The position numbers and the translations under genes are program-made. From Xanthomonas sp. SI (lineage in GTDB: Bacteria; Pseudomonadota; Gammaproteobacteria; Xanthomonadales; Xanthomonadaceae), in the NCBI RefSeq assembly GCF_014236855.1, contig NZ_CP051261.1, forward strand, positions 3,844,001 through 3,908,000: 64,000 nt of DNA, in the 5' to 3' direction. Below the pieces are notes generated by a model. The model was not told the DNA's origin. It saw only the letters and a program-made list of their open reading frames with translations, and did not search any database. Of the stretch, positions 37,889 to 47,092 are shown one piece after another; within the stretch, counting starts at the first letter, position 1; the number at the start of each line of letters is the position of its first letter.

Positions 37889-38007
37889 TAGCGTCCTCTA
37901 ACTGGCGCGCGGCTAAACGTCCTGGGCCGGCGTCATGATTCCTACATGCGGCGGACATGTTCGCTTCACCGCCTCGCGCGATGCTTTGGCAAACCGGAGC
38001 CTGAAGC

Positions 38008-39138
38008 ATGCGCTACGCGATCGTCACCGAGACGTACCCCCCTGAGGTCAACGGCGTCGCGCTGACCGTGCAGGGGTTGGAACTGGGATTGCGTGCGCTC
38101 GGCCATCAGGTCGACGTGGTGCGGCCGCGCCAGGTGGGCGACCACGACGACGATGCGCTGCTGGTGCGCGGTGCGGCGCTGCCGCGCTACCCCGGCCTGA
38201 AGTTCGGCCTGCCCGCGCCGCGGCGCCTGGCCCGGCTATGGCAGGCTGCGCCGCCGGACGCGGTCTACATCGCCACCGAAGGCCCGCTGGGCTGGTCGGC
38301 GCTGCGCACCGCGCGGCGCCTGGGCATCCCGATCGCCACCGGCCTGCACACCCGCTTCGACGAATACCTGCCGCAGTACGGCGCCGCCTGGCTGCAGTCG
38401 ACCGCGCTGCGCTGGATGCGGCGCTTCCACAATCAAGCCGACGCGACCCTGGTGCCGACCCGCGAGCTGCTGGGCTTCCTCGCCGGGCAAGGCTTCGAGC
38501 GCGCACGCCTGCTGGCGCGCGCGGTGGACAACCGCCAGTTCGAACCGCAGCGCCGCGATGCGCAGCTGCGCCGCGAATGGGGCCTGGACGACGATGGCTG
38601 CGCGGCCCTGTACGTCGGCCGCATCGCCTCGGAAAAGAACCTGCCGCTGGCGGTGCGCGCGTTCCGCCAACTGCAGCGGGTGCGGCCGGAGGCGCGCTTC
38701 GTCTGGGTCGGCGACGGCCCGATGCGCGAACGCCTGGCGCAGGAAAACCCCGACTTCATCTTCTGCGGCGTGCAGCGCGGCGATGCGCTGGCGCGGCACT
38801 TCGCCAGCGGCGACCTGTTCCTGTTTCCCAGCCGCAGCGAGACCTTCGGCAACGTGACCCTGGAAGCGATGGCCAGCGGCGTGGCCACGGTCGCCTTCGA
38901 CTACGGCGCGGCGCGCGAATACCTGCGCGACGGCGTCAACGGTGCGGCGGTGGCCGACGACGAGGGCTTCATCGCCGCGGCGGTACGCCTGGCCGGCGAC
39001 GACGCCCTGCGCAGGCAACTGGGCGAGGCCGCCTGCGCGGCGATGCAGCAGCTGCGCCCGGAACAGGTCGTGGCCGATTTTGAGGCCCTTCTCGGCGAAC
39101 TGGCATACAGCAGGAGGTCCCATGTCGACGCGGCTTGA
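38008..39138 (+). CDS. Glycosyltransferase family 4 (GT1/GT4 superfamily)
   Basis: 376-residue GT-B enzyme of the retaining family. The N-terminal acceptor domain starts ETYPPEVNGVALTVQGLE; the C-terminal donor domain has YVGRIASEKNLPLAVRAFR (near 202), VWVGDGPMRERL and the E-x7-E-like SRSETFGNVTLEAMASG. It resembles the MgtA/GtmA-type mannosyl- or glycolipid-synthesising group. The acceptor is not determinable. It overlaps the PAP2 gene by 17 bp, so the two work together. A role in remodelling membrane lipids under phosphate limitation is inferred only from its place after phoBR-ppk-ppx. Confidence 0.88.
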   Translation: MRYAIVTETYPPEVNGVALTVQGLELGLRALGHQVDVVRPRQVGDHDDDALLVRGAALPRYPGLKFGLPAPRRLARLWQAAPPDAVYIATEGPLGWSALRTARRLGIPIATGLHTRFDEYLPQYGAAWLQSTALRWMRRFHNQADATLVPTRELLGFLAGQGFERARLLARAVDNRQFEPQRRDAQLRREWGLDDDGCAALYVGRIASEKNLPLAVRAFRQLQRVRPEARFVWVGDGPMRERLAQENPDFIFCGVQRGDALARHFASGDLFLFPSRSETFGNVTLEAMASGVATVAFDYGAAREYLRDGVNGAAVADDEGFIAAAVRLAGDDALRRQLGEAACAAMQQLRPEQVVADFEALLGELAYSRRSHVDAA

Positions 39139-39649
39139 GATTCTGCGCGGGCACGAAACCCGCTGGTGCCGGCAAGCCAACCACTGGTGCCGGCGGCGCT
39201 CGGTGCGGCGCTTCTTCGCGCTGATCAGCCGCCTCGGCGACGGCGTGTTCTGGTATGCGCTGATGACCTTGCTGGTGGTCTGCGACGGCATGGGCGGCGT
39301 GTTCGCTTCCGCGCACATGGCCGCCACCGGCGTGGTCGCGCTGAGCCTGTACAAGGGCCTCAAGCGCTGGACCCGGCGCCCGCGCCCGTACGCGGCCGAC
39401 CTGCGCATCCGCGCCTGGGTGGCGCCGCTGGACGAGTTCAGCTTCCCGTCCGGGCACACCTTGCACGCGGTGTCGTTCGGCATCGTCGCCCTGGCCTACT
39501 ACCCGTGGCTGGCACCGCTGCTGATCCCCTTCATCGCCTGCGTGGCGCTGTCGCGGGTGGTGCTGGGCCTGCACTATCCCAGCGACGTGCTCGCCGCCAC
39601 CGGCATCGGCGCACTGCTGGCCGGGGTGTCGCTGTGGGTGGTCTTGTAG
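39122..39649 (+). CDS. PAP2-family phosphatase (membrane)
   Basis: 175-residue integral membrane phosphatase with the complete PAP2 triad: KRWTRRPRP (K81, R88, P89), FPSGHTLH (109-116) and SRVVLGLHYPSD (S144, R145, H151, D155). Hydrophobic helices at about 43-58, 62-80, 117-140 and 157-174. Such enzymes dephosphorylate lipid phosphates such as phosphatidic acid or undecaprenyl diphosphate. The start codon lies inside the GT4 gene (17-bp overlap). Confidence 0.9.
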   Translation: MSTRLEILRGHETRWCRQANHWCRRRSVRRFFALISRLGDGVFWYALMTLLVVCDGMGGVFASAHMAATGVVALSLYKGLKRWTRRPRPYAADLRIRAWVAPLDEFSFPSGHTLHAVSFGIVALAYYPWLAPLLIPFIACVALSRVVLGLHYPSDVLAATGIGALLAGVSLWVVL

Positions 39650-39747
39650 CGGGGATTGGGCATTCGGGATTGGGGATTCGTAGAAGCGGGAGCGGACGCA
39701 GCACGCTGGACCTTGCCAATCCCGAATCCCCAATCTCCAATCCCGGC
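39650..39747. repeat. G-rich intergenic repeat, copies 3 and 4 in inverted orientation
   Basis: Two copies of the GGGATTGGGGATTC-type repeat, at 39650-39680 and as its complement at 39715-39746, sit between the PAP2 stop and the lpxH start (98 bp). Together they can form a long imperfect hairpin, perhaps acting as a terminator or mRNA end. Confidence 0.8.
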
Positions 39748-39764
39748 TCCATTACAATGCAGAA

Positions 39765-40502
39765 ATGACCACGCTGTTCATTTCCGACCTGCACCTGGAT
39801 CCGGCCCGGCCGGCGATCACCGAGCTGTTTCTGGACTTCCTGCGCGGCGAAGCGCGCGGTGCCGAGGCGCTGTACATCCTCGGCGACCTGTTCGAAGCCT
39901 GGATCGGCGACGACACGCCGTCGGAGACGGCCGACGCGGTGGCGCTCGAACTGCGCGCGCTGAGCGATGCCGGCGTGCCGGTGTTCTTCATGCACGGCAA
40001 CCGCGATTTCCTGCTCGGCGCCGACTACGCGCGCCGCGCCGGCATGCGCCTGCTGCCGGATCCGTGCGTGATCGATCTGTACGCCGAGCCGACGCTGCTG
40101 CTGCACGGCGACCTGCTGTGCACCGACGACACCGCCTACCAGGCATTCCGCGCGCAGACCCGCGACCCGGCGTTCCAGCAGCAATTCCTGGCGCAGCCGC
40201 TGGCCGCGCGCATCGCCTATGCGCAGCAGGCCCGTGCCGCCAGCCAGGCGCGGCAAGCGGAAATGAAGCAAGGTGATCGCGCGCAGTTCGAAACCGTCAC
40301 CGACGTGGCGCCGGACGAGGTCGCGGCCAGCTTCGCGCGCTACGGCGTGGCGCGGATGATCCACGGCCATACCCACCGCCCCGCGGTGCACACGCTGGAC
40401 GCCAACGGCCGCAGCTGCACCCGCATCGTGCTCGGCGACTGGTACGAACAGGGTTCGGTGCTGCGCGTGGATGCGCAGGGCTGCCGGCTGCAGCAGCTGT
40501 AA
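39765..40502 (+). CDS. lpxH: UDP-2,3-diacylglucosamine diphosphatase
   Basis: Calcineurin-like hydrolase of lipid A synthesis: cleaves UDP-2,3-diacylglucosamine to lipid X. 245 residues with metal motifs in order: ISDLHLDP (6-13), [35 protein letters not shown] and [12 protein letters not shown]. Cytoplasmic face of the inner membrane. Start at [10 protein letters not shown]. The gene is separated from PAP2 by the inverted repeats. Confidence 0.95.
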   Translation: MTTLFISDLHLDPARPAITELFLDFLRGEARGAEALYILGDLFEAWIGDDTPSETADAVALELRALSDAGVPVFFMHGNRDFLLGADYARRAGMRLLPDPCVIDLYAEPTLLLHGDLLCTDDTAYQAFRAQTRDPAFQQQFLAQPLAARIAYAQQARAASQARQAEMKQGDRAQFETVTDVAPDEVAASFARYGVARMIHGHTHRPAVHTLDANGRSCTRIVLGDWYEQGSVLRVDAQGCRLQQL

Positions 40503-40542
40503 TCGGCAGCGGTCAGAAACGCACGCACAGAACCCGCGAGCG

Positions 40543-41058
40543 TTACAGCATGCCGCCGGCGTTGGCGCGCGCACGCTGCGCATAGCCGACGAAATCGCCC
40601 TCGGCCACGTCGTACCACAGGATCGCGCCGGAGCGTTCGACCCGGTAGCGATCCCTGACCGGTGCGGTCTGCGGATCGCCCGGACAACCGTCGCCGTGCT
40701 TCTCGCGCACCGCGACATCGATCGCGACGGATGATGCGCTGGCGGCGGGTTCGGCGGTCGCCGACGGCGATGCAGCGCTATCAGCGACCGCGGGTTCGGC
40801 GTCGGTCTCGGCAAAGTATTGCAGGCACTGCGCATCGGCATAGACATGGTCGGCCGCCAGACGCGTCTCCAGCATGTCCACCGCGCGGGTTTCGTCGAAC
40901 GCTGCCGCGGGCGCTTGGCCCGTGGCCGGCGCGTTCGCGGGGGCCGACGCGGTCGCCGGCGCTTGCGGCGGTGCGGCCGGTGGATCCGCCGGGCCGCAGC
41001 CCATGCTCAACATCGCCAGCGCCAAGGCCGCCGGCAGGCCAATGCTCTTCAACATCAT
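40543..41058 (-). CDS. Hypothetical lipoprotein-like secreted protein, Ala/Pro-rich linker
   Basis: 171-residue protein I do not recognise. A short hydrophobic N-terminus (LPAALALAMLSMGC) ends at a lone Cys that could be lipid-modified, though the lipobox (SMGC) is poor. An Ala/Pro-rich linker follows to about residue 55, and then a domain with Cys pairs (AQCLQYF, HGDGCPGDP) and the tail GDFVGYAQRARANAGG. Starts M-M-L-K at 41058/41055; a 4-codon longer start exists. Convergent with lpxH. It has no partner gene. Confidence 0.65.
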   Translation of the reverse strand: MMLKSIGLPAALALAMLSMGCGPADPPAAPPQAPATASAPANAPATGQAPAAAFDETRAVDMLETRLAADHVYADAQCLQYFAETDAEPAVADSAASPSATAEPAASASSVAIDVAVREKHGDGCPGDPQTAPVRDRYRVERSGAILWYDVAEGDFVGYAQRARANAGGML

Positions 41059-41232
41059 TGCCGATTCCATGAGTAATGAGCGGTGCGCGCCCGGCGCTGC
41101 CGGACACGTCGTCGCTCAGCATAGCCGAAGCCGGACGCCACGGCGTCCGGCCAGCCTGCAGGATCGGCAAGCGGAGCGCCCCGACACAGGCCTGGCGCGG
41201 CCTGCATCGGAGCGCCCCTTGAACGCGCTGTC

Positions 41233-42477
41233 TCAGCGGAACGCGGCGACCGCCGCCTTGGTATTGACCAGCACGCGCTGGTTGTCCGCAGTACTGGCAT
41301 TGCCCATCGGCACGCCGCCGTAGGAAATGTTCGGGTTGGACCAGTAGTTCAGGCGCGGGCAGCTGACCGTGCAGTTGTAGGCCATGATCGTGCGCCAGTT
41401 GTTGCCGTAGCGGTAGCCATGGCCGTAGGCGTACGGCGAGGTGCTCGAATCGGTGGCGATATCGTGGCGCGCGCTCTGCAGATGGCCGATCTCGTGGGCG
41501 AAACTGTAGTAGCCGGTGGCGCAATCCCAGTACACCGCGGCGAACGCGGTGGCCGCGGTCGAGCCGATGCCCGAGGCCAGCCCGCAATAGCTGCTGTTGT
41601 CGATGATCAGCACGCCGACGTCGGCGGCCACGCTGTTGCGCGTGGTGTGAATGCTGTCCATGTAGCCGTCGCTGGTGCCGCGGAAGCGGCTCAGGTCGGT
41701 GGTGAAGTCGCCGGACTCGGTGTAGCTGGTGGTCTGGTAGCCGGCCAGTTGCATGGTGATGCCGACGTTGCTGTTGGTGTAGCCCTGGTTGGACTCGGCC
41801 ACCGCCAGTTGCACCAGCGACTGCATGTTGCCGCCATAGCTGGTCACCGCCTGGTTGGTGGCCACCACCAGCACGCGGATGGTCGCCGGCGAGCCGGACG
41901 AGGCGGCGGCGGTGGTGGCGCGGTCGTCGACCACGGACTGCGGCATCTGGATGGTCGGCAGCAGCGCGTACTCGGCCGGATGCTCGGCCGGCATGCGGCT
42001 TTCGTCGACCTCGACCAGCACGTGGCCGCCGCCGCTGATCGGGCGCAGGTGGAACAGCGTGCCGTTGCTGCGGATGCTGCCGGTGACGGTGGCGCCGCTG
42101 CGCACCAGGATCGCCGAGTTCAGCGGATCCAGGCCGGAGCGTGCGCGCGCCTTGGCCGCGGCGGCGTTGCCCAGGTTGCCGTACCAGATGCTGTTGCCGC
42201 CTTCCAACCGTTCGGTTTTGGTCTGCGTGGCGGTGACGCGCTGGCCCAGCAGGTCCAGTTCCAGCTGCGCCTGCGTGGCGTCCACCGCGGCGGCGTCCAC
42301 GCGCACGCTCTGCACCGCGCCGGTGGCGGGATTGGCCAGCACCCGGCTCAACGCGGGCTCGCCGGGGATGGCCTTGGAAATGTACTGACTGCTCTGGAAC
42401 AGGGGTTTTCCGGCCGCGGAGGCGGAACCGGCGACACACAGGGCAAGCATCGCGGTAAGGCAGCACATCGACTTCAT
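41233..42477 (-). CDS. Secreted zinc metalloprotease, metzincin (M12-like)
   Basis: 414-residue predicted exported protease. Signal peptide 1-22 (LTAMLALCVAGSASA), pro-like N-domain to about 190, then a catalytic domain with the metzincin zinc motif HEIGHLQSARHD (328-339), three histidines plus the Asp after the third, and a Met-turn at IMAYNC (M365). The pattern fits the reprolysin/astacin-like M12 branch or the related M43/pappalysin group. The substrate is unknown. Start at MKSMCCLTAM, chosen because it begins the signal peptide; a longer reading has no signal. Confidence 0.85.
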   Translation of the reverse strand: MKSMCCLTAMLALCVAGSASAAGKPLFQSSQYISKAIPGEPALSRVLANPATGAVQSVRVDAAAVDATQAQLELDLLGQRVTATQTKTERLEGGNSIWYGNLGNAAAAKARARSGLDPLNSAILVRSGATVTGSIRSNGTLFHLRPISGGGHVLVEVDESRMPAEHPAEYALLPTIQMPQSVVDDRATTAAASSGSPATIRVLVVATNQAVTSYGGNMQSLVQLAVAESNQGYTNSNVGITMQLAGYQTTSYTESGDFTTDLSRFRGTSDGYMDSIHTTRNSVAADVGVLIIDNSSYCGLASGIGSTAATAFAAVYWDCATGYYSFAHEIGHLQSARHDIATDSSTSPYAYGHGYRYGNNWRTIMAYNCTVSCPRLNYWSNPNISYGGVPMGNASTADNQRVLVNTKAAVAAFR

Positions 42478-42781
42478 GTCGTACTCCCAGGGGTGGTGAG
42501 AAGAGACGGAGCGTCGTCCCTCGCGCAGCAGGCGTCGGGCACAGCGCACGGGGGATTCCGATTAGCCGCTCAGCCAATGTTCAGTGCAAGCAACAAAGTC
42601 GATCGCGTTCCCGCTCAGAGATCGCCATTCCAGTAGCACCGTGATCGGCATCCACGCACTGCCCTTTACAGCGCGCGACGCTCTCATGGGGTGTCGACGC
42701 AAGCCAGCGGCGATCGTTCGGAAACCGTCTGCCGGTCCGCCGGGTAACGCAGGCCGCCTCGCCGCGCGGCAGCGCGCCGCC
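42478..42781. other. Intergenic 304 bp between DUF455 and metzincin genes
   Basis: Upstream (minus strand) of the protease gene and downstream of DUF455. Base composition is less GC-rich around 42560-42620, where the protease promoter is likely, but I cannot pick convincing -35/-10 boxes. No gene seen. Confidence 0.5.
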
Positions 42782-43603
42782 TCAGCCGGCCTGGCGCTGC
42801 AAGGCGAGCAACTCGTCCTCGTCGAAACCGGCCAGCAGCCGCGCCGGCAGGTTGAACGGGCCGTGCAGGTAGCCGCCTGCGTATTCGCGCAGCAGCTCGG
42901 CGAAGCGGGCGCGCGGCTCGATGCCGGCACGCGCGCAATACCAGCGGTACCAGCGCGAGCCGGCGGCGACGTGCGCCACTTCTTCGCGCAGGATCAGTTC
43001 CAGGATCTCGACCGTGGCGGCGTCGCCGAGCGCGCGCAGCTTCACGATCATGCCCGGGGTCACGTCCAGCCCGCGCGCCTCCAGCACCCGCGGCACCAAG
43101 GCCATGCGCGCCAGGCCGTCGTGCGCGGTCTTCTCGCACATCTCCCACAGCCCGTTGTGCGCGGCGAAATCGCCGTAATCGTGGCCCAGCGCACGCAGCC
43201 GCTCGCGCAGCAGCGCGAAATGGCGCGATTCGTCGGCGGCCACCGCCACCCAGTCGGCATAGAACGCGTCGGGCAACCCGCGAAAGCGGTACACCGCGTC
43301 CCATGCCAGGTCGATCGCGTTGAGTTCGATGTGCGCGATCGCATGGATGAAGGCGGCACGGCCTTCGGCGCTGCCCAGGCCGCGCCGCGGCAGTTCGCGC
43401 GGATGCACCAGCAGCGGCCGCGGCGGACGCCCCGGCATGCGGATCGGTTCGGGCTCGCCGGCGTCCGCCGGCACGTGCAGATCGCCGGCGGCGAACGCGG
43501 CGGCGTAGCGCTGGGTCAGGGCGACCTTGTCCTCGGGCGCGCTGGCGGCCAGGCACAGCCGCGCCGCGTGCAGCAGATCCCCGCCGGCTTGCGCGTCGTG
43601 CAT
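42782..43603 (-). CDS. DUF455 ferritin-like protein
   Basis: 273 residues with a ferritin-like four-helix di-iron core: E93 (HIELNAIDLAWD), ExxH at 125-128 (ADESRHFALL) and ExxH at 208-211 (EEVAHVAAG). This is the MiaE-like layout of the DUF455 family, whose members may act as oxidoreductases or di-iron hydroxylases; the substrate is unknown. It follows purF by 22 bp on the same strand and is probably cotranscribed. Confidence 0.85.
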   Translation of the reverse strand: MHDAQAGGDLLHAARLCLAASAPEDKVALTQRYAAAFAAGDLHVPADAGEPEPIRMPGRPPRPLLVHPRELPRRGLGSAEGRAAFIHAIAHIELNAIDLAWDAVYRFRGLPDAFYADWVAVAADESRHFALLRERLRALGHDYGDFAAHNGLWEMCEKTAHDGLARMALVPRVLEARGLDVTPGMIVKLRALGDAATVEILELILREEVAHVAAGSRWYRWYCARAGIEPRARFAELLREYAGGYLHGPFNLPARLLAGFDEDELLALQRQAG

Positions 43604-43625
43604 CCGTGCGCCACGCCAGGCCGCG

Positions 43626-45092
43626 TCAGGCGCGGCGCTTCTTCTTCGCTTCGTCCGAACGCAGCTGCATGATGCGCTCGAAGTAGCCCGGCTCGATGCC
43701 GGTGGTGTACTCGCCGTTGAAGCACGAGGAATCGAAGGTCTTCAGTTCCGGGTTGCCCTCGCGCACCGCGGTTTCCAGGTCTTCCAGATCCTGATAGATC
43801 AGCCAGTCGCAGCCGAGGAATTCCTGGATTTCCTGCTCGCTGCGGCCATGCGCGATCAGCTCGTCGGCGGCCGGCATGTCGATGCCGTAGATGTTCGGGT
43901 AGCGCACCGGCGGCGCGGCGCTGGCCAGGTACACCTTGCGCGCCCCGGCCTCGCGCGCCATCTGCACGATCTGCCGGCTGGTGGTGCCGCGCACGATCGA
44001 ATCGTCGACCAGCAGCACCACGCGGTTGCGGAATTCCAGGTGAATCGGATTGAGCTTGCGGCGCACCGACTTCACCCGCTCGACCTGCCCCGGCATGATG
44101 AAGGTGCGGCCGACGTAGCGGTTCTTGACGAAGCCCTCGCGGTACTTCACCCCGAGCACGTTGGACATCTCCAGCGCGGCGTCGCGCGAGGTGTCCGGGA
44201 TCGGGATGATGGTGTCGATGTCGTGGTCCGGGCGCAGGCGCAGGATCTTCTCGCCCAGCTTCATGCCCATGCGCATGCGCGCCTTGTGCACCGAGACGTT
44301 GTCGATCATCGAGTCCGGGCGCGCGAAGTACACGTACTCGAAGATGCACGGGGTGTGGTCGGTGGGCGAGGCGCAGACTTCGGAGAACAGCTCGCCGCGG
44401 CCGGTGATCACCAGCGCTTCGCCGGGGCGCACGTCGCGCAGGCGGGTGAAGCCGAGGATGTCCAGCGCCGAGGACTCGGAAGCGACGATGTATTCGTCGC
44501 CTTCCACGCCCTCGCGCTTGCCCAGCACCAGCGGACGGATGCCGTGCGGGTCGCGGAACGCCACCAGGCCCAGGCCCAGCACCACGCTGACCACCGCGTA
44601 GCCGCCCTTGCAGCGGCGGTGCACGCCGGCCACCGCGCGGATCGCCGCTTCCGGGGTCAGCATGCGCTGCGCGTCCAGCTCGTAGGCGAACACGTTCAGC
44701 AGCACTTCGCTGTCCGAATCGGTGTTGATGTTGCGCCGGTCGGCCTCGAACACCTGCTGGCGCAGCGCCTCGGTGTTGATCAGGTTGCCGTTGTGCGCCA
44801 GCGCGATGCCGTAGGGCGAATTGACGTAGAACGGCTGCGCCTCGTCCATGCCTTCCGAGCCGGCGGTGGGATAGCGGCAATGGGCGATGCCGACCCGGCC
44901 TTCCAGCACCGCCATGCGCTTCTCGTCGAAGACGTCGCGGACCAGGCCGTTGGCCTTCTGCACGCGCAGACGGGTGCCGTCGGCGGTGGCGATGCCTGCG
45001 GCATCCTGCCCGCGATGCTGCAGCACGGCCAGGCCGTCATACAGTTGCGCTGCGACATTCTGATTGCCGACGATTCCGACGATGCCACACAT
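43626..45092 (-). CDS. purF: Amidophosphoribosyltransferase
   Basis: First committed enzyme of purine synthesis: PRPP plus glutamine to phosphoribosylamine. 488 residues starting MCGIVGI, where Cys2 is the glutaminase nucleophile after Met removal. The N-terminal Ntn-hydrolase domain includes HRGQDAAGI and the C-terminal domain the PRPP-binding [14 protein letters not shown]. It follows cvpA by 28 bp, matching the folC-dedD-cvpA-purF order of E. coli. Confidence 0.97.
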   Translation of the reverse strand: MCGIVGIVGNQNVAAQLYDGLAVLQHRGQDAAGIATADGTRLRVQKANGLVRDVFDEKRMAVLEGRVGIAHCRYPTAGSEGMDEAQPFYVNSPYGIALAHNGNLINTEALRQQVFEADRRNINTDSDSEVLLNVFAYELDAQRMLTPEAAIRAVAGVHRRCKGGYAVVSVVLGLGLVAFRDPHGIRPLVLGKREGVEGDEYIVASESSALDILGFTRLRDVRPGEALVITGRGELFSEVCASPTDHTPCIFEYVYFARPDSMIDNVSVHKARMRMGMKLGEKILRLRPDHDIDTIIPIPDTSRDAALEMSNVLGVKYREGFVKNRYVGRTFIMPGQVERVKSVRRKLNPIHLEFRNRVVLLVDDSIVRGTTSRQIVQMAREAGARKVYLASAAPPVRYPNIYGIDMPAADELIAHGRSEQEIQEFLGCDWLIYQDLEDLETAVREGNPELKTFDSSCFNGEYTTGIEPGYFERIMQLRSDEAKKKRRA

Positions 45093-45120
45093 TTGAACGC
45101 TCTCCGCGGCGACTGCGCCG

Positions 45121-45888
45121 CTATTGGGAAGGTGGCCGTGCCTGGCCGTTGGATTCGACCCGTGCCGGGTCGTTTGCTGCCGGACGCGCCTGCGCCGGAT
45201 CGATGTTCGCAGGCAGGACCTGGTTCGGATCGCCGCCGGGCTGCGCGGATTGGGCCCCCGGACGCCCCAGGGCCTTGGACATCACCTCCTGCAGGCCACT
45301 GGCCGACAGGGCGTTGCCCAGGGCGGCATTATCGCCTGCCAGGGGCAACTTGCCCAAATCCATCTGAGGCATGTTCATCTGTTGCAGGTTCATCTGCGAC
45401 ATGTTCAGTTGCGGCATCTGCGGCATGCGCCAGTCCGGCAGCTGCGCGCGCATCCAGTGCACGCCGGGGCTGAGCACCGGCAGCACCACCGACTGGCGCC
45501 AGGCCGGCTCGCGGGTCAGCGGGGTGAAGCTCATCAGCAGCACCAGCACCGCGGCGAAGAACCCGCCGCGCAGCGTGCCCAGGCCGAAGCCCAGCGCGCG
45601 GTCGGTGCCGGACAGCGCGGTGGCGCGCACCGCGCTGCGGATCACCATGCCGGTGATGCCCACTACCGCCATCGTCACCACGAAGGTCAGCGCGTAGCCG
45701 CCCAGATAGTAGGTCATGCTCGGATGCGCGCCGTCGGCCAGCCAGCGCCCGGCATCGCCGCCGAACTGGAAGGTGGCCCAGCCGGCCAGCAGCCACGACA
45801 GCGTGCCGACCACGATGCCGACGAAGCCGCGCAGCGCGCCCAGCAGCGCCGAGACCAGGATCACCGCCAGCAGCACCATATCGATCAT
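45121..45888 (-). CDS. cvpA: CvpA family protein with Met/Gln-rich tail
   Basis: 255-residue inner-membrane protein named for colicin V production. Four hydrophobic helices (about 4-20, 22-40, 62-80, 103-121) make the CvpA core. It is longer than E. coli CvpA (about 162), with an extension after residue 150: a Met/Gln-rich stretch at 155-177 repeating MPQ-, MSQM-, MNM-type units, then a Pro/Ala-rich end. The start MIDMVLLAV follows GGGAGG. It belongs to the dedD-cvpA-purF operon; the gap to dedD is 94 bp. Confidence 0.92.
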   Translation of the reverse strand: MIDMVLLAVILVSALLGALRGFVGIVVGTLSWLLAGWATFQFGGDAGRWLADGAHPSMTYYLGGYALTFVVTMAVVGITGMVIRSAVRATALSGTDRALGFGLGTLRGGFFAAVLVLLMSFTPLTREPAWRQSVVLPVLSPGVHWMRAQLPDWRMPQMPQLNMSQMNLQQMNMPQMDLGKLPLAGDNAALGNALSASGLQEVMSKALGRPGAQSAQPGGDPNQVLPANIDPAQARPAANDPARVESNGQARPPSQ

Positions 45889-45982
45889 GCGCGCCTCCCG
45901 CGGCCGCACCGCGCCATGGCGGCACAACGCCGCGGGTCCCTTCCCTGGTACATGCTTGCGACTCCGTGGGCCGACGCCCGGT

Positions 45983-47023
45983 TCAAGGGTGTGGACGTAC
46001 CATACCGCTGATGCCGACCTTGGATGCGACCTGCGCGCGCAGCTGTTCGGCATCGGCGCGATTGGCGACCGGGCCGACCCGCACCCGGTTCAAGGCGCCC
46101 TTGTCGGTACGCACCTGTTCGACGAAGGCGCTGAACCCGGCGGCGCGGACCTTGTCGCGCAACGCGTTGGCATCCTCGGCCTTGCCGAACGCGCCCAGTT
46201 GCACGGCGAAGCCGGTGCCGGACGCGGCCGGTACGCTCGGCACGCTTGGGGCGGGCTTGGACGCCGCGACCGGAGCCGGCGTCGCCGGCTTGGCCGGCTC
46301 GGGCTTGGCCGGTTCAGGCTTGGGCGCCGCGGCGACCGGCGGCTTGGCCGCGGCCACCGGCTTGGCCGGCTCCGGCGGCAGGGTTTCGGTCTTGGCCGGC
46401 GCCGCGCTCGCGGCCGGGGTCGCGGCGGTGGCCACCGAGGATGCGCTCGGCGCGTCCAGGGTCACCACCTGGGCGTTGACGTCGTTGCGCACCTTCACCG
46501 CCTGCAGCCGCACCGACTCGGCCTGGGCGCGGTCGGCATACGGGCCGATGCGCACGCGCCAGGCCTGGCGCCCGCCGATCGTGGCCGCCTCGCGGAAGCC
46601 CGGCAGCTGCGCCTGCTTGAGCCGCGCGATCACCGCATCGGCGTCGGCCTGGGTGGAATAGGCGCCGAAATTGACCGCGTAGTTGCCGGCGGCCACGGTC
46701 GGCGGCAACGCCTGCGCGGCGCCGCTGGCCGCGGCCGGCGTGGCCAGGTCGGCGGCGTCGGGGTTGTCCTGCACCGGCGCCGGCGTCGCGGCCGGCGCGC
46801 TGGCCATGCCCACCGCGCCGCCGCTGGGCGCGTCGCCCGGCGTCACCAGCGGCAATTCGCGGGTCTGGAACTGGCCGTCGGCCGGAGCGTCCGGAGCCTT
46901 CAGCGGAACATTGGCGACGCCGCTGTCGGGCGCAGGGCCCTTGACCAGCATCGGCAGGAAGATCACGGCGAGCGCCACCAGGACAAGGGCGCCAATCAGT
47001 CGCTGTTTCAGGACGGTATCCAC
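45983..47023 (-). CDS. dedD: DedD-like septal protein with two SPOR domains (GTG start)
   Basis: 346-residue protein in the position of E. coli dedD. The GTG start gives MDTVLKQRLIGALVLVALAV, one membrane helix at about 9-26 with periplasmic C-terminus. Two SPOR peptidoglycan-binding repeats are visible, at about 114-188 (YAVNFGAYSTQADADAVIAR) and 271-343 (FAVQLGAFGKAEDANALRD), joined by a long Ala/Pro/Lys linker with repeated KPEPAKP units. E. coli DedD, a septal-ring protein, has one SPOR. Expected to localise to denuded septal glycan. Confidence 0.9.
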   Translation of the reverse strand: MDTVLKQRLIGALVLVALAVIFLPMLVKGPAPDSGVANVPLKAPDAPADGQFQTRELPLVTPGDAPSGGAVGMASAPAATPAPVQDNPDAADLATPAAASGAAQALPPTVAAGNYAVNFGAYSTQADADAVIARLKQAQLPGFREAATIGGRQAWRVRIGPYADRAQAESVRLQAVKVRNDVNAQVVTLDAPSASSVATAATPAASAAPAKTETLPPEPAKPVAAAKPPVAAAPKPEPAKPEPAKPATPAPVAASKPAPSVPSVPAASGTGFAVQLGAFGKAEDANALRDKVRAAGFSAFVEQVRTDKGALNRVRVGPVANRADAEQLRAQVASKVGISGMVRPHP

Positions 47024-47092
47024 GGAAAGCTTGAGGGGGCGGCATGGCGGAGTGCCGCAGCGATTATAAGGTCGGGCCGGCTGCCGGCGGGG

